Source: Rhodanobacteraceae bacterium (GTDB lineage: Bacteria > Pseudomonadota > Gammaproteobacteria > Xanthomonadales > SZUA-5). From it: a DNA stretch of 64,000 nucleotides. The notes under the pieces are model-generated. The model worked only from the letters and a program-made list of their open reading frames with translations, was not told where the DNA came from and searched no databases. The number at the start of each line of letters is the position of its first letter. The first letter of the stretch is position 1. The translations under genes were made by a program, and so were the position numbers. The stretch covers positions 558,001 through 622,000 of the forward strand of contig JACKOW010000002.1 of NCBI GenBank assembly GCA_024234055.1, given 5' to 3'. Positions 42,646-52,148 of this stretch are shown here, one piece after another.

Positions 42646-45453
42646 ATGAAGACCCACTTGTTCGCCATTGCCATGGCAATCCAGCTGGTCACAGCCCCGC
42701 TGTGGGCCCAGGATGCCGTCTTCGCCGACGGCTTCGAGAGCGTATTGCCCGACTGCCTGTCGGGTACGCTGGGCGGCGACACTCTGCCCTTGCCGCCGCT
42801 GGCTCAAGCCGAATTGCTGGGCTGCTTCGAGATCGGCAACGATGCCGCCGCCCGCCTGGATGAACTGGCCTACGGCAGCGTGCCCATGGCGCGATCGGCG
42901 GCATTGAACGACGTCGACTTCGAGCGCCTGATCGTGATCGGACCGGAAGGGCTGCGGCGACCGGCGGAGTTCAGCTTGGTATCCCGCTGGGGCCAGCCGC
43001 TGGCAAACACTTCCGCCCCGGTGCGCTGGCTGCAAGTTGCGCTGGCAGTCGATCTCGCCGCAAGCTCGACGGCCAGGCTGGCGCTGATGCGTTTGCCGGT
43101 CGCCCCAGCTCCCGTCTCAGACCCTGGCGCCCTTCAGCTGCTGTCGCTGGGTGCTGATCGTTACCTGGTCGACACCGGCGCAGCGGAGTTCGACGTCGAC
43201 GGTACGCGGTCACAACCGATCAGGCGCATCCGCGTGCGCCAGTCGCCCGGCGGCCCATTGACTGAGATCTACTCAGCGCAGGCGGGCAGTGCTGACGAAG
43301 GCTTGGCGGTGCGAGTGCGCGAACCGGGGGGCGCGCCGATACTGGAGGCGTCTGAAGCCTTGCCGGGCTCGCTGGTGGTTGATCGGGTGCGTTGGGAAGC
43401 GGTCACCGGGCCGGTGCAGGCGGCGCTGCATGTGGATGGCCATCTGGCGGTCGCCGGCAATGGCGATCTTTGCCAGGGCGATCCGAACTGGCTGCGCTTC
43501 CCCTTCAGCCTGAGTCTGCGTTTCAACCGCGGCAGCGCGGCGATCGACATGGATTTTCAGGTGGGCAACGCCTGCGGCAGCCCGCAGTCCAATCCCGACG
43601 ATGGCCTGGTCGAGTTCGAATACGCACAATACCGGTTGCCGCTGGCGCGGGGTGTGGAAGCCCAGACCCAGGCGATAGCAGCCGCCATCGGCAACGTTCA
43701 AACCTTTGCCCCTGGAACGGCGAATGCCTATCGCGTCGCCCAGCGCCGTGGCGGTGGCACGCCCTGGCAGCGCAGCGCTCAGCTGACCGAGAACGGCAAT
43801 GTGCTGAGCAGCAGTGACTTCTTCGCCCAGCCAACAGCGGGGCTGATCCGTCCCCTGGGGAGCAGTGCCCGGCTGCTGGCCATGGCGAGCATGCCGTGGA
43901 TGCGTTATCGCGAGCCTCAGGCGCTGACCGTGCAGGATGGACAGCTCACCCTGGAGCTGATCGCCGAACCGATCTTGGTGGGGAAAGCCAAGAGCTTGTG
44001 GTTCTCCGGGCGCGTCGCCATGACGGTGGCGACCGATCAGGTTCAGGCGCTGAACCTGCTCGACGGGCTGCGGGTGCGCAATGGTCTTGCCGCCGAGCGC
44101 GCGCTGACCCTGCGAGCCCTGCCGGAGGATCTGGATGCGGCTGAGGTGCAGCCGCCGCTCGCGGGCACGCTGGCGCAGGCGCCCGGACAGGCCTATCTGC
44201 AATATCTGCAGCAAAAGCACCTGGCGACCGTGGGCGACGAGCCTTGCATCGATGCCGCAGCCGGGAACGGCAGCCAGTGGACTTGCGCCCAGACCTTCGG
44301 CTTGCAGCTGTGGCCGGACATCCAGTTCAACGAGCAATTCGGCTTCACCGAGAATCCGGACCCGGCCAGCAACGAGGGCAAGCTCAACTACTGGGATCCG
44401 GCACTCATCGAATTGACCGAGTTTCAGCGCAGCGGCCAGCCGCGCTGGTTGTGGGAGTTCGCCCTGCCGCAGGCGCGGTTGATGGCGCACACCGCCTACT
44501 ACAACTTCGGCCCTTTCCCGAATGGAGCCGGCGCCAACAGCAACATTGCCGGCCACAGCTTCGGCTCAGGCGGCACGGGTGACGGCCTGTGGCACCGGTC
44601 CAATTCTGGTTCGGCGGACTACACCTACAATCGACATCAGGCCCTGAGCTACCTGTTGCGCCCCAACGTCGCCCAACGTGATCGCCTTGCCGCTGCCGGC
44701 AGCGCCGCGGCGCTGCGCTTCATCGACGATCCCAACGATGACACCACCTGGTCGGCCATCGGCCGCCTCAATCTGCAGTACATCGAGAGTCTGGCCAATT
44801 GTGCGCAATTTGCCGACGGCGCGGTCGGCACAACCTGCGATACACGACTACGCCAGGTGCTGACGCGTCTGATCCAGAACTCGCTCAGCGCCGGACTGAT
44901 GTGTCAGCTCAAGTTCGAGCCGGGCCCGAATTGCTTCATGGGCCAGAACTTCATGCTCTACGCGTGGTTCTATCCGATCCTTGAGCGGCTGTATCTGAAC
45001 TACGCACATACCTATCCGGCGGCATTGGCGCAGGACTGGCGCCGAGCGCTGTCGGTCACTCCAGACCGCCTTCTGGCCAGTTTGCCGACCACTGCCGGTG
45101 GCGACATCGATGTCAATGCCAACTGGCCCAACGGGGTCAACTGTCAGCTCGGCGGCCCCGGCTTCACCCAGGTCCAAAGCTGCAGCCCGGTGCCCGATCC
45201 GGACAATCTCACCCAGAACAAGCTGGCCATGTTGAGCTTGCTGGTGCGGGGAGATCATTACGATTCCACGCTGGGCCTGTGTGCCGCTGTGCGCCAGGCT
45301 GGAACCGATCTGTTCCAGGGAACTGGGCCACTAGGCGTGCTGCAGGCCGTCGCCGGTGGTGGCTGGTGGAAGGGTGCCGTCGAATCTGGCCAGGAGTTGT
45401 CGACCGCTGTACTGGGTTTCGAACGCTGTCCTCCGCTTGGAGCGACCCGATGA
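42646..45453 (+). CDS. Large exported protein of unknown function with N-terminal DGFE motif
   Basis: 935-residue exported protein. The signal peptide ends at about Gln22 (PLWAQ). The mature protein begins DAVFADGFE (residues 23-31), the motif other exported proteins here carry at the C-terminus. No domain is recognised. The body is rich in Trp, Tyr and paired Cys; residues about 580-640 (NYWDPALIELTEF, YYNFGPFPNGAG) resemble a glycan-active fold only loosely. GGAG lies about 6 bases before ATG 42646. The stop overlaps the next start (ATGA, 45450-45453), so the next exported protein is translationally coupled. First gene of the exported-protein block. Confidence 0.8.
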   Translation: MKTHLFAIAMAIQLVTAPLWAQDAVFADGFESVLPDCLSGTLGGDTLPLPPLAQAELLGCFEIGNDAAARLDELAYGSVPMARSAALNDVDFERLIVIGPEGLRRPAEFSLVSRWGQPLANTSAPVRWLQVALAVDLAASSTARLALMRLPVAPAPVSDPGALQLLSLGADRYLVDTGAAEFDVDGTRSQPIRRIRVRQSPGGPLTEIYSAQAGSADEGLAVRVREPGGAPILEASEALPGSLVVDRVRWEAVTGPVQAALHVDGHLAVAGNGDLCQGDPNWLRFPFSLSLRFNRGSAAIDMDFQVGNACGSPQSNPDDGLVEFEYAQYRLPLARGVEAQTQAIAAAIGNVQTFAPGTANAYRVAQRRGGGTPWQRSAQLTENGNVLSSSDFFAQPTAGLIRPLGSSARLLAMASMPWMRYREPQALTVQDGQLTLELIAEPILVGKAKSLWFSGRVAMTVATDQVQALNLLDGLRVRNGLAAERALTLRALPEDLDAAEVQPPLAGTLAQAPGQAYLQYLQQKHLATVGDEPCIDAAAGNGSQWTCAQTFGLQLWPDIQFNEQFGFTENPDPASNEGKLNYWDPALIELTEFQRSGQPRWLWEFALPQARLMAHTAYYNFGPFPNGAGANSNIAGHSFGSGGTGDGLWHRSNSGSADYTYNRHQALSYLLRPNVAQRDRLAAAGSAAALRFIDDPNDDTTWSAIGRLNLQYIESLANCAQFADGAVGTTCDTRLRQVLTRLIQNSLSAGLMCQLKFEPGPNCFMGQNFMLYAWFYPILERLYLNYAHTYPAALAQDWRRALSVTPDRLLASLPTTAGGDIDVNANWPNGVNCQLGGPGFTQVQSCSPVPDPDNLTQNKLAMLSLLVRGDHYDSTLGLCAAVRQAGTDLFQGTGPLGVLQAVAGGGWWKGAVESGQELSTAVLGFERCPPLGATR

Positions 45454-47060
45454 ACCGCCTGTGGGCGGGGATGCTCGGCGCGGCGCTCATCACGGCCGCG
45501 GTTCCGACCATGGCCACAGTCACCCATGTCTGTGATTGCGCCAACGGTGCCGACGCTGATTGCGTGCCCGGCAACGACGCCGCCAGCGGCAGTATCGACC
45601 AACCCTGGCGCAGCGCGGCAGCGGCGCGCACGCGATTCCTGAGCATGAATGCAGGCGACGAAGTGCGCCTGTGTCGCGGCGGCGCCTTTGAGAGCAACGG
45701 ACTCGGAAACTGGTTCAACACCAACTGCCGCGCCGATCAGCGCTGCGTACTGGGTGACTACAGCGCACCCTGGTCCAGCGGCGATGAGGGAGCGCCGATC
45801 CTGCGCATGCTGGTCGACGACTCGGCCATCAGCCTGGCCAACGGTGGCAACGCGCTGCAGGACGGTGGCTATCTGATCGAAGGGCTGCACTTGATTGGAG
45901 CGGGCCCCAACGGCAGCGGGATCTTCCTGTTCAACGATGTCGACGATGTCGAAATGCGCGATCTGGAGATACATGGCTTTGGTATCGGCGTGCATCAAGC
46001 CGGATCCAACCCCTGCCGCCCTGATCCCAACTGCGATGGTCGCAATCAGCGCATCGTCCTGCGCCGAGCGTTCATCCACCACAACTCCACGCACGGCTGG
46101 CTGGGCGGAGACAGCGGCACCGAGATTCTGGACAGTCAGTTTGAATCCAACGGCACTCGCGCCATCCTCGATCACAATATCTACCTCAGTGCAGGACTTG
46201 GACTCGGTGTGCGCGTGTTGCGCAATCGGCTCTACCGCTCGGCGCTGGATGCACAGGGCGTTTGCCAGGCCACCTCGCTGGTGGTGCACGGCAATTTCAG
46301 AGATCTGCGCATCGAGCAGAATGTGGTCCATGAGGATCCGGGGGCTGCGGCTCAGGGCTGTTGGGGCATTACCGTCAATGCCGGCTATAGCACCGCCGAA
46401 CGCTTTGAAGACGTCGTCATTGCTGGAAACCGCGTGCACGATCTGGGCAATGTGCTGATCGGGCTGAGTTCGTGCATCAACTGCGTGGTCGAGAACAATG
46501 TGCTGAGCTCAACCCAGCCCTTTTCCGTGCGCGCCATCGCGGCGCCCGTCTGCTGCGGTGCCAGCGGCGATGCTGTGATGGAGGCGCTGAACGTGCGCAA
46601 CAACAGCATCTATCTGGCATCGGGTGGCGGCAGCGGTGTGGCGATCGGCAACGAGGGTGCGCTGCATCGCATCAGCCACAACGCGATCCAACTCGGCAAC
46701 AACCCCGGCCTGGCCTGCTTTTCGGTCACCACAACGCCAGCGGCGTTCGCGCTGTTCGACTACCAGCGCTGCGCCAGCGGCACAGCGGGGCTGTCCTGGG
46801 TCGCGGAGACAGGTACGTTGGAGAGTTGGCGCGCGCAAACGGGGTTCGATCAGAACTCGCAGGCGCAGATGCCGGGATTCGTCGACGTGGCAGCTCGCAA
46901 CCTGAGCGCAGCGTCAGCGCAGGCAGCGATGGTTGACGCCGGGAACTCCGCATTCGCGGCCAGTGTTGATCTGGACGGGTTGCCGCGGGACGGGACGCCC
47001 GATATAGGCGCGCATGAATGGCGCGGCGTACTGCTGATGAGCGACGGCTTCGAGGACTGA
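45450..47060 (+). CDS. Exported beta-helix protein with DGFE tail, coupled to upstream gene
   Basis: 536-residue exported protein. Signal peptide MNRLWAGMLGAALITAAVPT, then a Cys-rich start (VCDCANGADADCVPG). Right-handed beta-helix turns run from about 130 to 420 (VEMRDLEIHGFGIGV, LRIEQNVVHEDPG, CVVENNVLSS). The end is DIGAHEWRGVLLMSDGFED, with the DIGAHEW motif common at the end of such helices and a DGFE tail. The ATG overlaps the stop of the upstream exported protein, so the two are likely secreted together or act together. Substrate unknown. Confidence 0.82.
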   Translation: MNRLWAGMLGAALITAAVPTMATVTHVCDCANGADADCVPGNDAASGSIDQPWRSAAAARTRFLSMNAGDEVRLCRGGAFESNGLGNWFNTNCRADQRCVLGDYSAPWSSGDEGAPILRMLVDDSAISLANGGNALQDGGYLIEGLHLIGAGPNGSGIFLFNDVDDVEMRDLEIHGFGIGVHQAGSNPCRPDPNCDGRNQRIVLRRAFIHHNSTHGWLGGDSGTEILDSQFESNGTRAILDHNIYLSAGLGLGVRVLRNRLYRSALDAQGVCQATSLVVHGNFRDLRIEQNVVHEDPGAAAQGCWGITVNAGYSTAERFEDVVIAGNRVHDLGNVLIGLSSCINCVVENNVLSSTQPFSVRAIAAPVCCGASGDAVMEALNVRNNSIYLASGGGSGVAIGNEGALHRISHNAIQLGNNPGLACFSVTTTPAAFALFDYQRCASGTAGLSWVAETGTLESWRAQTGFDQNSQAQMPGFVDVAARNLSAASAQAAMVDAGNSAFAASVDLDGLPRDGTPDIGAHEWRGVLLMSDGFED

Positions 47061-47314
47061 TCCGGTATCCGCCGCTGCGACATGATCGATACGCGCGCTA
47101 CTCGGCAGCGGTTTGCCCCCTGAACCTACCCTCGGAACGAACAATGGATGCGCACGATCACGGGCGTGGGTTACTCGACCGGGTGAAGCGCCGGCCCACA
47201 GTTCATTGCGGTACTCAGCTTGAGCCTGGCCTGTCAAGCCTGCGGTCTGAGGTGTGTGTGCATAGGCCACAGCTCCTAGCCTGAAGCGGCCTCTAGAATG
47301 CAGGAAGAACGACC

Positions 47315-49387
47315 ATGTTCCGCAAAGCGCAAATTCGCCAGGGCGTGCTGACCGCGCTGCTCTTGCTCGGCATCAGCGAGCACGCCTGCTCCCAGGGCAA
47401 CATCCTGGTGCAGAGCGATTCGAGTCTGCTGCCGGCGGTTCCAACGCTCAAGCTGCTGGCGAGGGATCTCACGCTGGACGATCGCGCGGACGTTGTTGCC
47501 ATCCGCTTTGACAGCAGCGGCAGCACTCAGGATCGAATCGTGATCCAGTGGCAACGGCCCCAGCCGGCAAGTACCTCGGTCGTACTGGAAAGCGCTCAGA
47601 CTTTGCCCACCAGCCTGCCGGTCGATATCGAACTCGCCGACCTCGACGCCGATGGCGATCCTGATCTGCTGGTCGCCCAGGAATCGACCAACGACACGCT
47701 TGCCGTGTGGATGAATCAGGGTGGCGCACAGCAGGGATCTGCGGGAATCTTCCGCCGTCATTCATCGCAGTTTTCGGCTGATCTGGTCGCCGCCGTCGCA
47801 TCCCTCAGCCTGACACAGAGTGCGCCCACGGCACGGGATTTCATCCTGGTTCGCGGCATCGGTCGCCCCAGCCAGATCTACGCCACGGTGCAACCGGAAA
47901 ATCTCCCGCTCAGATTCGAGCTGGTGCAGACTTTGCCCCACGCCGGCGCGGTAGGCGCGACTGTGGGGGATCTGGATGGCGACGGCCTGGACGATCTGGT
48001 GCTGTTTGGTACCCAGACGCGGCTCTGGCTGCATCAAGGCACGGGTCCCGATCCGATGATCGAAAGCGACCCGCCGGCATTCGCTGGCATAGGCACGGTG
48101 TTTGCCGCCGCCCTGCGCGATCTGGATGGCGACAACGACCTCGACCTGATTCTGGGAGCGGCCACCGGCGATCTGGTCTTCCGTCACGATGGCCTGGACC
48201 AGAACGGTGTCCCTTCCTATGCCCTGAGTCAAAGCCTGGGCGCCGGCACGCCGGGCATATCCCGGGCCTACGCCTGGATCGACGCCGACGGCGATGGCAG
48301 CGATGATCTGGTCGCCGCACGAAGTGAGGGCAGTACGCCGACGTCGATCGGCGGCACGCAGGTGTACGCGCGCAGCGGAATCAACTTTGCCCCCGCGCCC
48401 ATGCAGCATCTTCCGCCTGCCCACACCATTGCGGCGCTGCCACCGGGCATCGGCTCCAGCACCTATCTGTGGCTGGGGTCCCTGGATGCGTCCAACAACG
48501 AGCTCTGGCGCTCCGCCTCAAGCCCGCCACTGCTGCCGATCGCTTCCCTGGGCCAGCCGCTCCCCGGTCAAGGTGCCAGCGGGTATTTTGTCGGTAACCG
48601 GGTGGGCGCCTATCTGCACGTGTCGCCGGCGATCCAGCAAACGGCCACGCTCGGGATGCAAGTCTCCGGAAGTTCCGGGCTGGTTGGTCCCTTCGGAGCC
48701 AGCATTCAGCCGGGCACCAGTCACCTACTCGCAACCGTGAGCGTGCCGGCGAACCCCGAGCAGATCGAGTTCTGGACCATCGACCTGCTGGAGGCAGTCC
48801 CGGGCACTGCAGCCGCCATCGGCAGCGCCAATCAAGCTACCGTGCTGACCATGCCCAGCCCTATTGGGAACCTGCGGCCGAGCTGCTATGTCGCCTGCCT
48901 GCTGATCGGTGTATGCAGTTTTCCCACCGAAACCGGCACCCCGGACGCCGGCAGTCCGACATCTTCACTGCTGATGGGCACTCAGGCTGAAGTGACGCTG
49001 TTGCAACGACTGCGGGATGAACGCATGGCCATGAGCCCGGGTGGCGCGCACTACATCGCGCTGTATGAGTCCCTGCAATTGGATCTGTATCAGGCCACTT
49101 TCGTCGACCCGAGCTTCTACCTGGAGCTCTGGCAGCTCAAGGATGCGTGGATGCCCGCGATTGCCAGCCTGGTGGATGGCGATGGTTCCATGGTGGTGAG
49201 CACCGACATGCGCGACCGGCTGCGATCGGCACTGCTGCGCTTCGAGAGTCTGGGCAGTGTGGCCCTGGCCGAGGCCATCACCCGTGAGCGGGCTGCACTG
49301 GACCTGGACGGCCTGGCAGGCCTGCCCATCTCCAGCCTGCAACAGCGCTGGCAGGCCTCTCCTGTCTTCGCTTCTGGCTTCGAGTGA
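47315..49387 (+). CDS. Exported FG-GAP/VCBS-repeat protein with DGFE-like tail
   Basis: 690-residue exported protein. The signal peptide ends near HACSQG. At least four calcium-binding FG-GAP-type repeats are visible: DLDADGDPDLLVA, DLDGDGLDDLVLF, DLDGDNDLDLILG and IDADGDGSDDLVA (residues about 110-345), suggesting an integrin-like beta-propeller. The C-terminal third (about 480-690) is helical and unassigned. It ends SPVFASGFE. AGGAAG lies upstream of ATG 47315. The stop is followed at once by the two-component genes, with a GTG (49384) overlapping the stop as a possible alternative start for the response regulator. Confidence 0.83.
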   Translation: MFRKAQIRQGVLTALLLLGISEHACSQGNILVQSDSSLLPAVPTLKLLARDLTLDDRADVVAIRFDSSGSTQDRIVIQWQRPQPASTSVVLESAQTLPTSLPVDIELADLDADGDPDLLVAQESTNDTLAVWMNQGGAQQGSAGIFRRHSSQFSADLVAAVASLSLTQSAPTARDFILVRGIGRPSQIYATVQPENLPLRFELVQTLPHAGAVGATVGDLDGDGLDDLVLFGTQTRLWLHQGTGPDPMIESDPPAFAGIGTVFAAALRDLDGDNDLDLILGAATGDLVFRHDGLDQNGVPSYALSQSLGAGTPGISRAYAWIDADGDGSDDLVAARSEGSTPTSIGGTQVYARSGINFAPAPMQHLPPAHTIAALPPGIGSSTYLWLGSLDASNNELWRSASSPPLLPIASLGQPLPGQGASGYFVGNRVGAYLHVSPAIQQTATLGMQVSGSSGLVGPFGASIQPGTSHLLATVSVPANPEQIEFWTIDLLEAVPGTAAAIGSANQATVLTMPSPIGNLRPSCYVACLLIGVCSFPTETGTPDAGSPTSSLLMGTQAEVTLLQRLRDERMAMSPGGAHYIALYESLQLDLYQATFVDPSFYLELWQLKDAWMPAIASLVDGDGSMVVSTDMRDRLRSALLRFESLGSVALAEAITRERAALDLDGLAGLPISSLQQRWQASPVFASGFE

Positions 49388-49440
49388 GCGAATATGGCCA
49401 TGGCGTCCATGACGAAGCGCTGTCCGGCAAACGTCCTGAT

Positions 49441-50100
49441 GTGAACAAGATTCGAGTTGCCATCGTCGAAGATGAACCGGCCACGCGCGCGGCGCTGGTC
49501 CAGCGCCTTTCCGCCACGCTGAAGTTCGAACTGCTGTTCGAAGCGGACAGCCTGCGCAGCGCGCGTGCCAGCCTGCGGGCATTGACGCCGGATGTGCTGA
49601 TTGTCGATCTGGGACTTCCCGATGGATCCGGCCTGGACCTGATTGCCGAACTGTCCGAGCGCTGCCCTGCTCTTGCCATCCTGGTGCTGACCGTTTTCGG
49701 TGACGAGCAGAAACTGATCCGGGCCTTCGAACGCGGTGCTCGCGGCTATCTGCTGAAGGACGAGACCAGCATCGGGCTGGTTGACGCCATCGAGCAGATT
49801 CTGGCGGGCGGCGCGCCGATCAGTCCGGCCATTGCGCGCTTTCTGGTCAGCAGACTGGTGCGGGATCAGCCCGCCAGCCCACCGCCACCCGAGAGCGAGC
49901 TGACGGCGCGGGAGATCGAAGTCCTGCGCCTCGCCGCCAAGGGCTACAACCACGCCGAGGTCGCCAAGCTGCTGGGCCTCAGCGCCAATACGGTGGCTTC
50001 CTATACCCGCAGGATTTACGAAAAGCTGGAAGTTCATTCCCGCGCCGAAGCGCTGTTCGAGGCCGGACGCATGGGTCTGATTGACGGCAGTCATGACTGA
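49441..50100 (+). CDS. NarL/FixJ-type response regulator
   Basis: 219-residue response regulator. The receiver domain (1-120) has the acidic pair in VEDE, the phosphoacceptor Asp56 in VLIVDLGLPDG and Lys in YLLKDE. The C-terminal LuxR HTH (about 150-210) reads LTAREIEVLRLAAKGYNHAE and LGLSANTVASYTRRIYEKL. GTG 49441 gives the usual MNKIRVAIVEDE start and family length. A longer GTG start at 49384 overlapping the upstream stop (GTGA) is possible and would couple translation to the exported-protein gene. The gene overlaps the kinase start by 8 bases. Confidence 0.9.
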   Translation: MNKIRVAIVEDEPATRAALVQRLSATLKFELLFEADSLRSARASLRALTPDVLIVDLGLPDGSGLDLIAELSERCPALAILVLTVFGDEQKLIRAFERGARGYLLKDETSIGLVDAIEQILAGGAPISPAIARFLVSRLVRDQPASPPPPESELTAREIEVLRLAAKGYNHAEVAKLLGLSANTVASYTRRIYEKLEVHSRAEALFEAGRMGLIDGSHD

Positions 50101-52009
50101 TCGGGTGCCCGCCCACGGTCTGCTCAACGCCTGGGCTTGCCTGGTTCTGGGTCTGGCCGCGGGCCTGCTGTTGATTCTGATACTCGACCGAAGCACGCAT
50201 ACGGACTTGCCACAGCCGCTGTTGCGTCTGCAACAGGCCGAACGCAGCCTGGCGCCCTTTTCGACTGAGCCTGTACAGACCGATGACTGGCTGCCGGTCG
50301 CCCTACCGGACGACGCGCCGGTCGATGAACACTCGAGCCTGCAGCATGCGTGGTATCGGTTTCGCTTCGAGCTGCCGAGTCCGGCACCGGCCTTGTGGGG
50401 GCTGATGTTGCAGCGTCCTTTTGCCGCTCCCAGAGTCTGGGTCAATGGCGCCTTGCTGGCCGATTCGGGTGTATTGCGCGATCCACCCCCGGAATACCGC
50501 CACGACCTCCGCTACAACCTCAGCCCGGACCTGCTCAAGCCTGGCGAGAACACCGTCCTGGTGCTGGTACGCTCGCGCATCAACAGCGCCGGCATGGCTG
50601 AACTCTGGCTGGGCGATGCCAGTGCCATGGCCCGCTACAAGGCTGCCCGCAACCGCATCGAGAAGGACTGGCCGCGCCTTGCCGTTCAGGTCATCGGATT
50701 TCTGGCGCTGGTGCTGGCCGGGTTCTTTCTGGTGCGCCCCAAGGACACCGCCTTCGGCTGGTTTGCCGCCGCGCTGGCCTGTTGGGCTGCCCACACCATG
50801 CTCGATCTGCGCAGCTCTGGTGGCAGCGTCCCGGCCTGGCTGGTGCGCCCGGCGGTGCTGATCGCACTGATCTGGTTCGTCATCTTCGGCCTGTTCTTCG
50901 TGCTGCGCCTGCAGCGTGTGCGAGCACACAAACTTGAGCGCATCGTGCTCGGCTTTGGTCTTGCCGCGAGCGTCCTTGCCCTGGGCGCCAGTGCCATTGA
51001 CCTGCGCACGGGTTATCGGGTGGCGGCGCTCTACGTCATCGTGCCGGGCGTACTGGTCGTTGGCGCGGTGATTTCGACAAGATTGTGGTCTGCAGTAAGA
51101 CGCCAGCACCTCAGCGGCGAGGCGGGCGCGCTGCTGACCCTGGCCAGTGTCCTTCTGGTCATCGGTGTGCGCGATTGGCTGGTCGACACTCGCCTGCTTG
51201 GAAACTGGCAATCGATCCGCTACCTGCCTTTCGCTGCGCCCATGGTGCTTCTGGTCTTCGGCGCGATGTTGCTGCGCCGCTACGCGCAAGCCTTGGCAGG
51301 CGCCGAGTTGGTCAATCGGCAGCTTGAGATCAAGGTGGCGGAAAAGACCGCCCACATCGAGAACAACTGGCGGCGTATCGCCGAGATCGACAGGGAGCGC
51401 GCGCGCTTCGAGGAACGCGATCGGCTGATGCGGGAGATGCACGATGGGGTTGGTGGCCAACTGGTGCAGGCGCTGGCCCTGGCCGACCGCGGCGAATCTG
51501 CGGCTCTCTTGCGCGAGTCGGTTCAGATCGCGCTGGACGATCTGCGCCTGCTGATCGACGCCAGCGATGTGCATAGCGAACGCTTGAACGATCTGCTCGC
51601 GCGCCTGCGCGAGAGGCTGACTCGCCGACTGAGCGCGCTCGGCATTGAGTTGGCCTGGGATTTCACCGAAATGCCCGAACTGCCGCGACTGTCACCCCAG
51701 CGCAGCCTGCAGGTGCTGCGCGTCCTGCAGGAGCTGTTTACCAACGTCATCAAGCATGCACGGGGCACCCGAGTCGCCGTCACCTGCGAGCGTATCGATG
51801 ATCCGCGAAACGCCAGGCCAGCCCACGTGCTGATCGAGGTGGCCGACGATGGTCGGGGATTCGATGTCGAAAAAGTGAGCGCTGGTCGTGGACTCGGCAG
51901 CCTCAGGCAGCGCGCTGTTGACCTGGGCGGCAGTCTGGACATCACCAGCAAGCCGGGAGCCGGCACGCGCGTGCGCCTGCAGCTGCCGGTGCTGGAGGAC
52001 GAAGGCTGA
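50093..52009 (+). CDS. Membrane sensor histidine kinase (HisKA_3)
   Basis: 638-residue kinase. One N-terminal helix (about 12-30), a periplasmic beta-sandwich domain (about 60-180, with WYRFRFELPSP and RVWVNGALLAD, like 7TMR-DISM-type sensor domains), then about seven hydrophobic helices (200-400). The HisKA_3 dimer region holds the phosphoacceptor His450 (REMHDGVGGQLVQAL). The HATPase has VLQELFTNVIKHARGT (N-box) and VADDGRGFD (G-box). The start overlaps the response regulator stop, so the two are an operon. Periplasmic ligand unknown; the surrounding exported proteins are candidate targets. Confidence 0.9.
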   Translation: MTDRVPAHGLLNAWACLVLGLAAGLLLILILDRSTHTDLPQPLLRLQQAERSLAPFSTEPVQTDDWLPVALPDDAPVDEHSSLQHAWYRFRFELPSPAPALWGLMLQRPFAAPRVWVNGALLADSGVLRDPPPEYRHDLRYNLSPDLLKPGENTVLVLVRSRINSAGMAELWLGDASAMARYKAARNRIEKDWPRLAVQVIGFLALVLAGFFLVRPKDTAFGWFAAALACWAAHTMLDLRSSGGSVPAWLVRPAVLIALIWFVIFGLFFVLRLQRVRAHKLERIVLGFGLAASVLALGASAIDLRTGYRVAALYVIVPGVLVVGAVISTRLWSAVRRQHLSGEAGALLTLASVLLVIGVRDWLVDTRLLGNWQSIRYLPFAAPMVLLVFGAMLLRRYAQALAGAELVNRQLEIKVAEKTAHIENNWRRIAEIDRERARFEERDRLMREMHDGVGGQLVQALALADRGESAALLRESVQIALDDLRLLIDASDVHSERLNDLLARLRERLTRRLSALGIELAWDFTEMPELPRLSPQRSLQVLRVLQELFTNVIKHARGTRVAVTCERIDDPRNARPAHVLIEVADDGRGFDVEKVSAGRGLGSLRQRAVDLGGSLDITSKPGAGTRVRLQLPVLEDEG

Positions 52010-52148
52010 TGCCTCCCCGAGTGTCGCAGAGTGATCGGGGCATTTTCGGAAGACTTCGCAGAAGCAGGCTCCCAGTCCGCCACTGGAAGAAGCAGCGCTG
52101 ATTGATCAGGGTCAAGGTGGGCCGTGCTCGCGGAGCTACCGTGAAGTC

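Noticed and set aside
45258..46439. 393-codon reverse-strand open frame
   Set aside because: Shadow of the beta-helix gene 45450-47060, which has a signal peptide and clear beta-helix turns.
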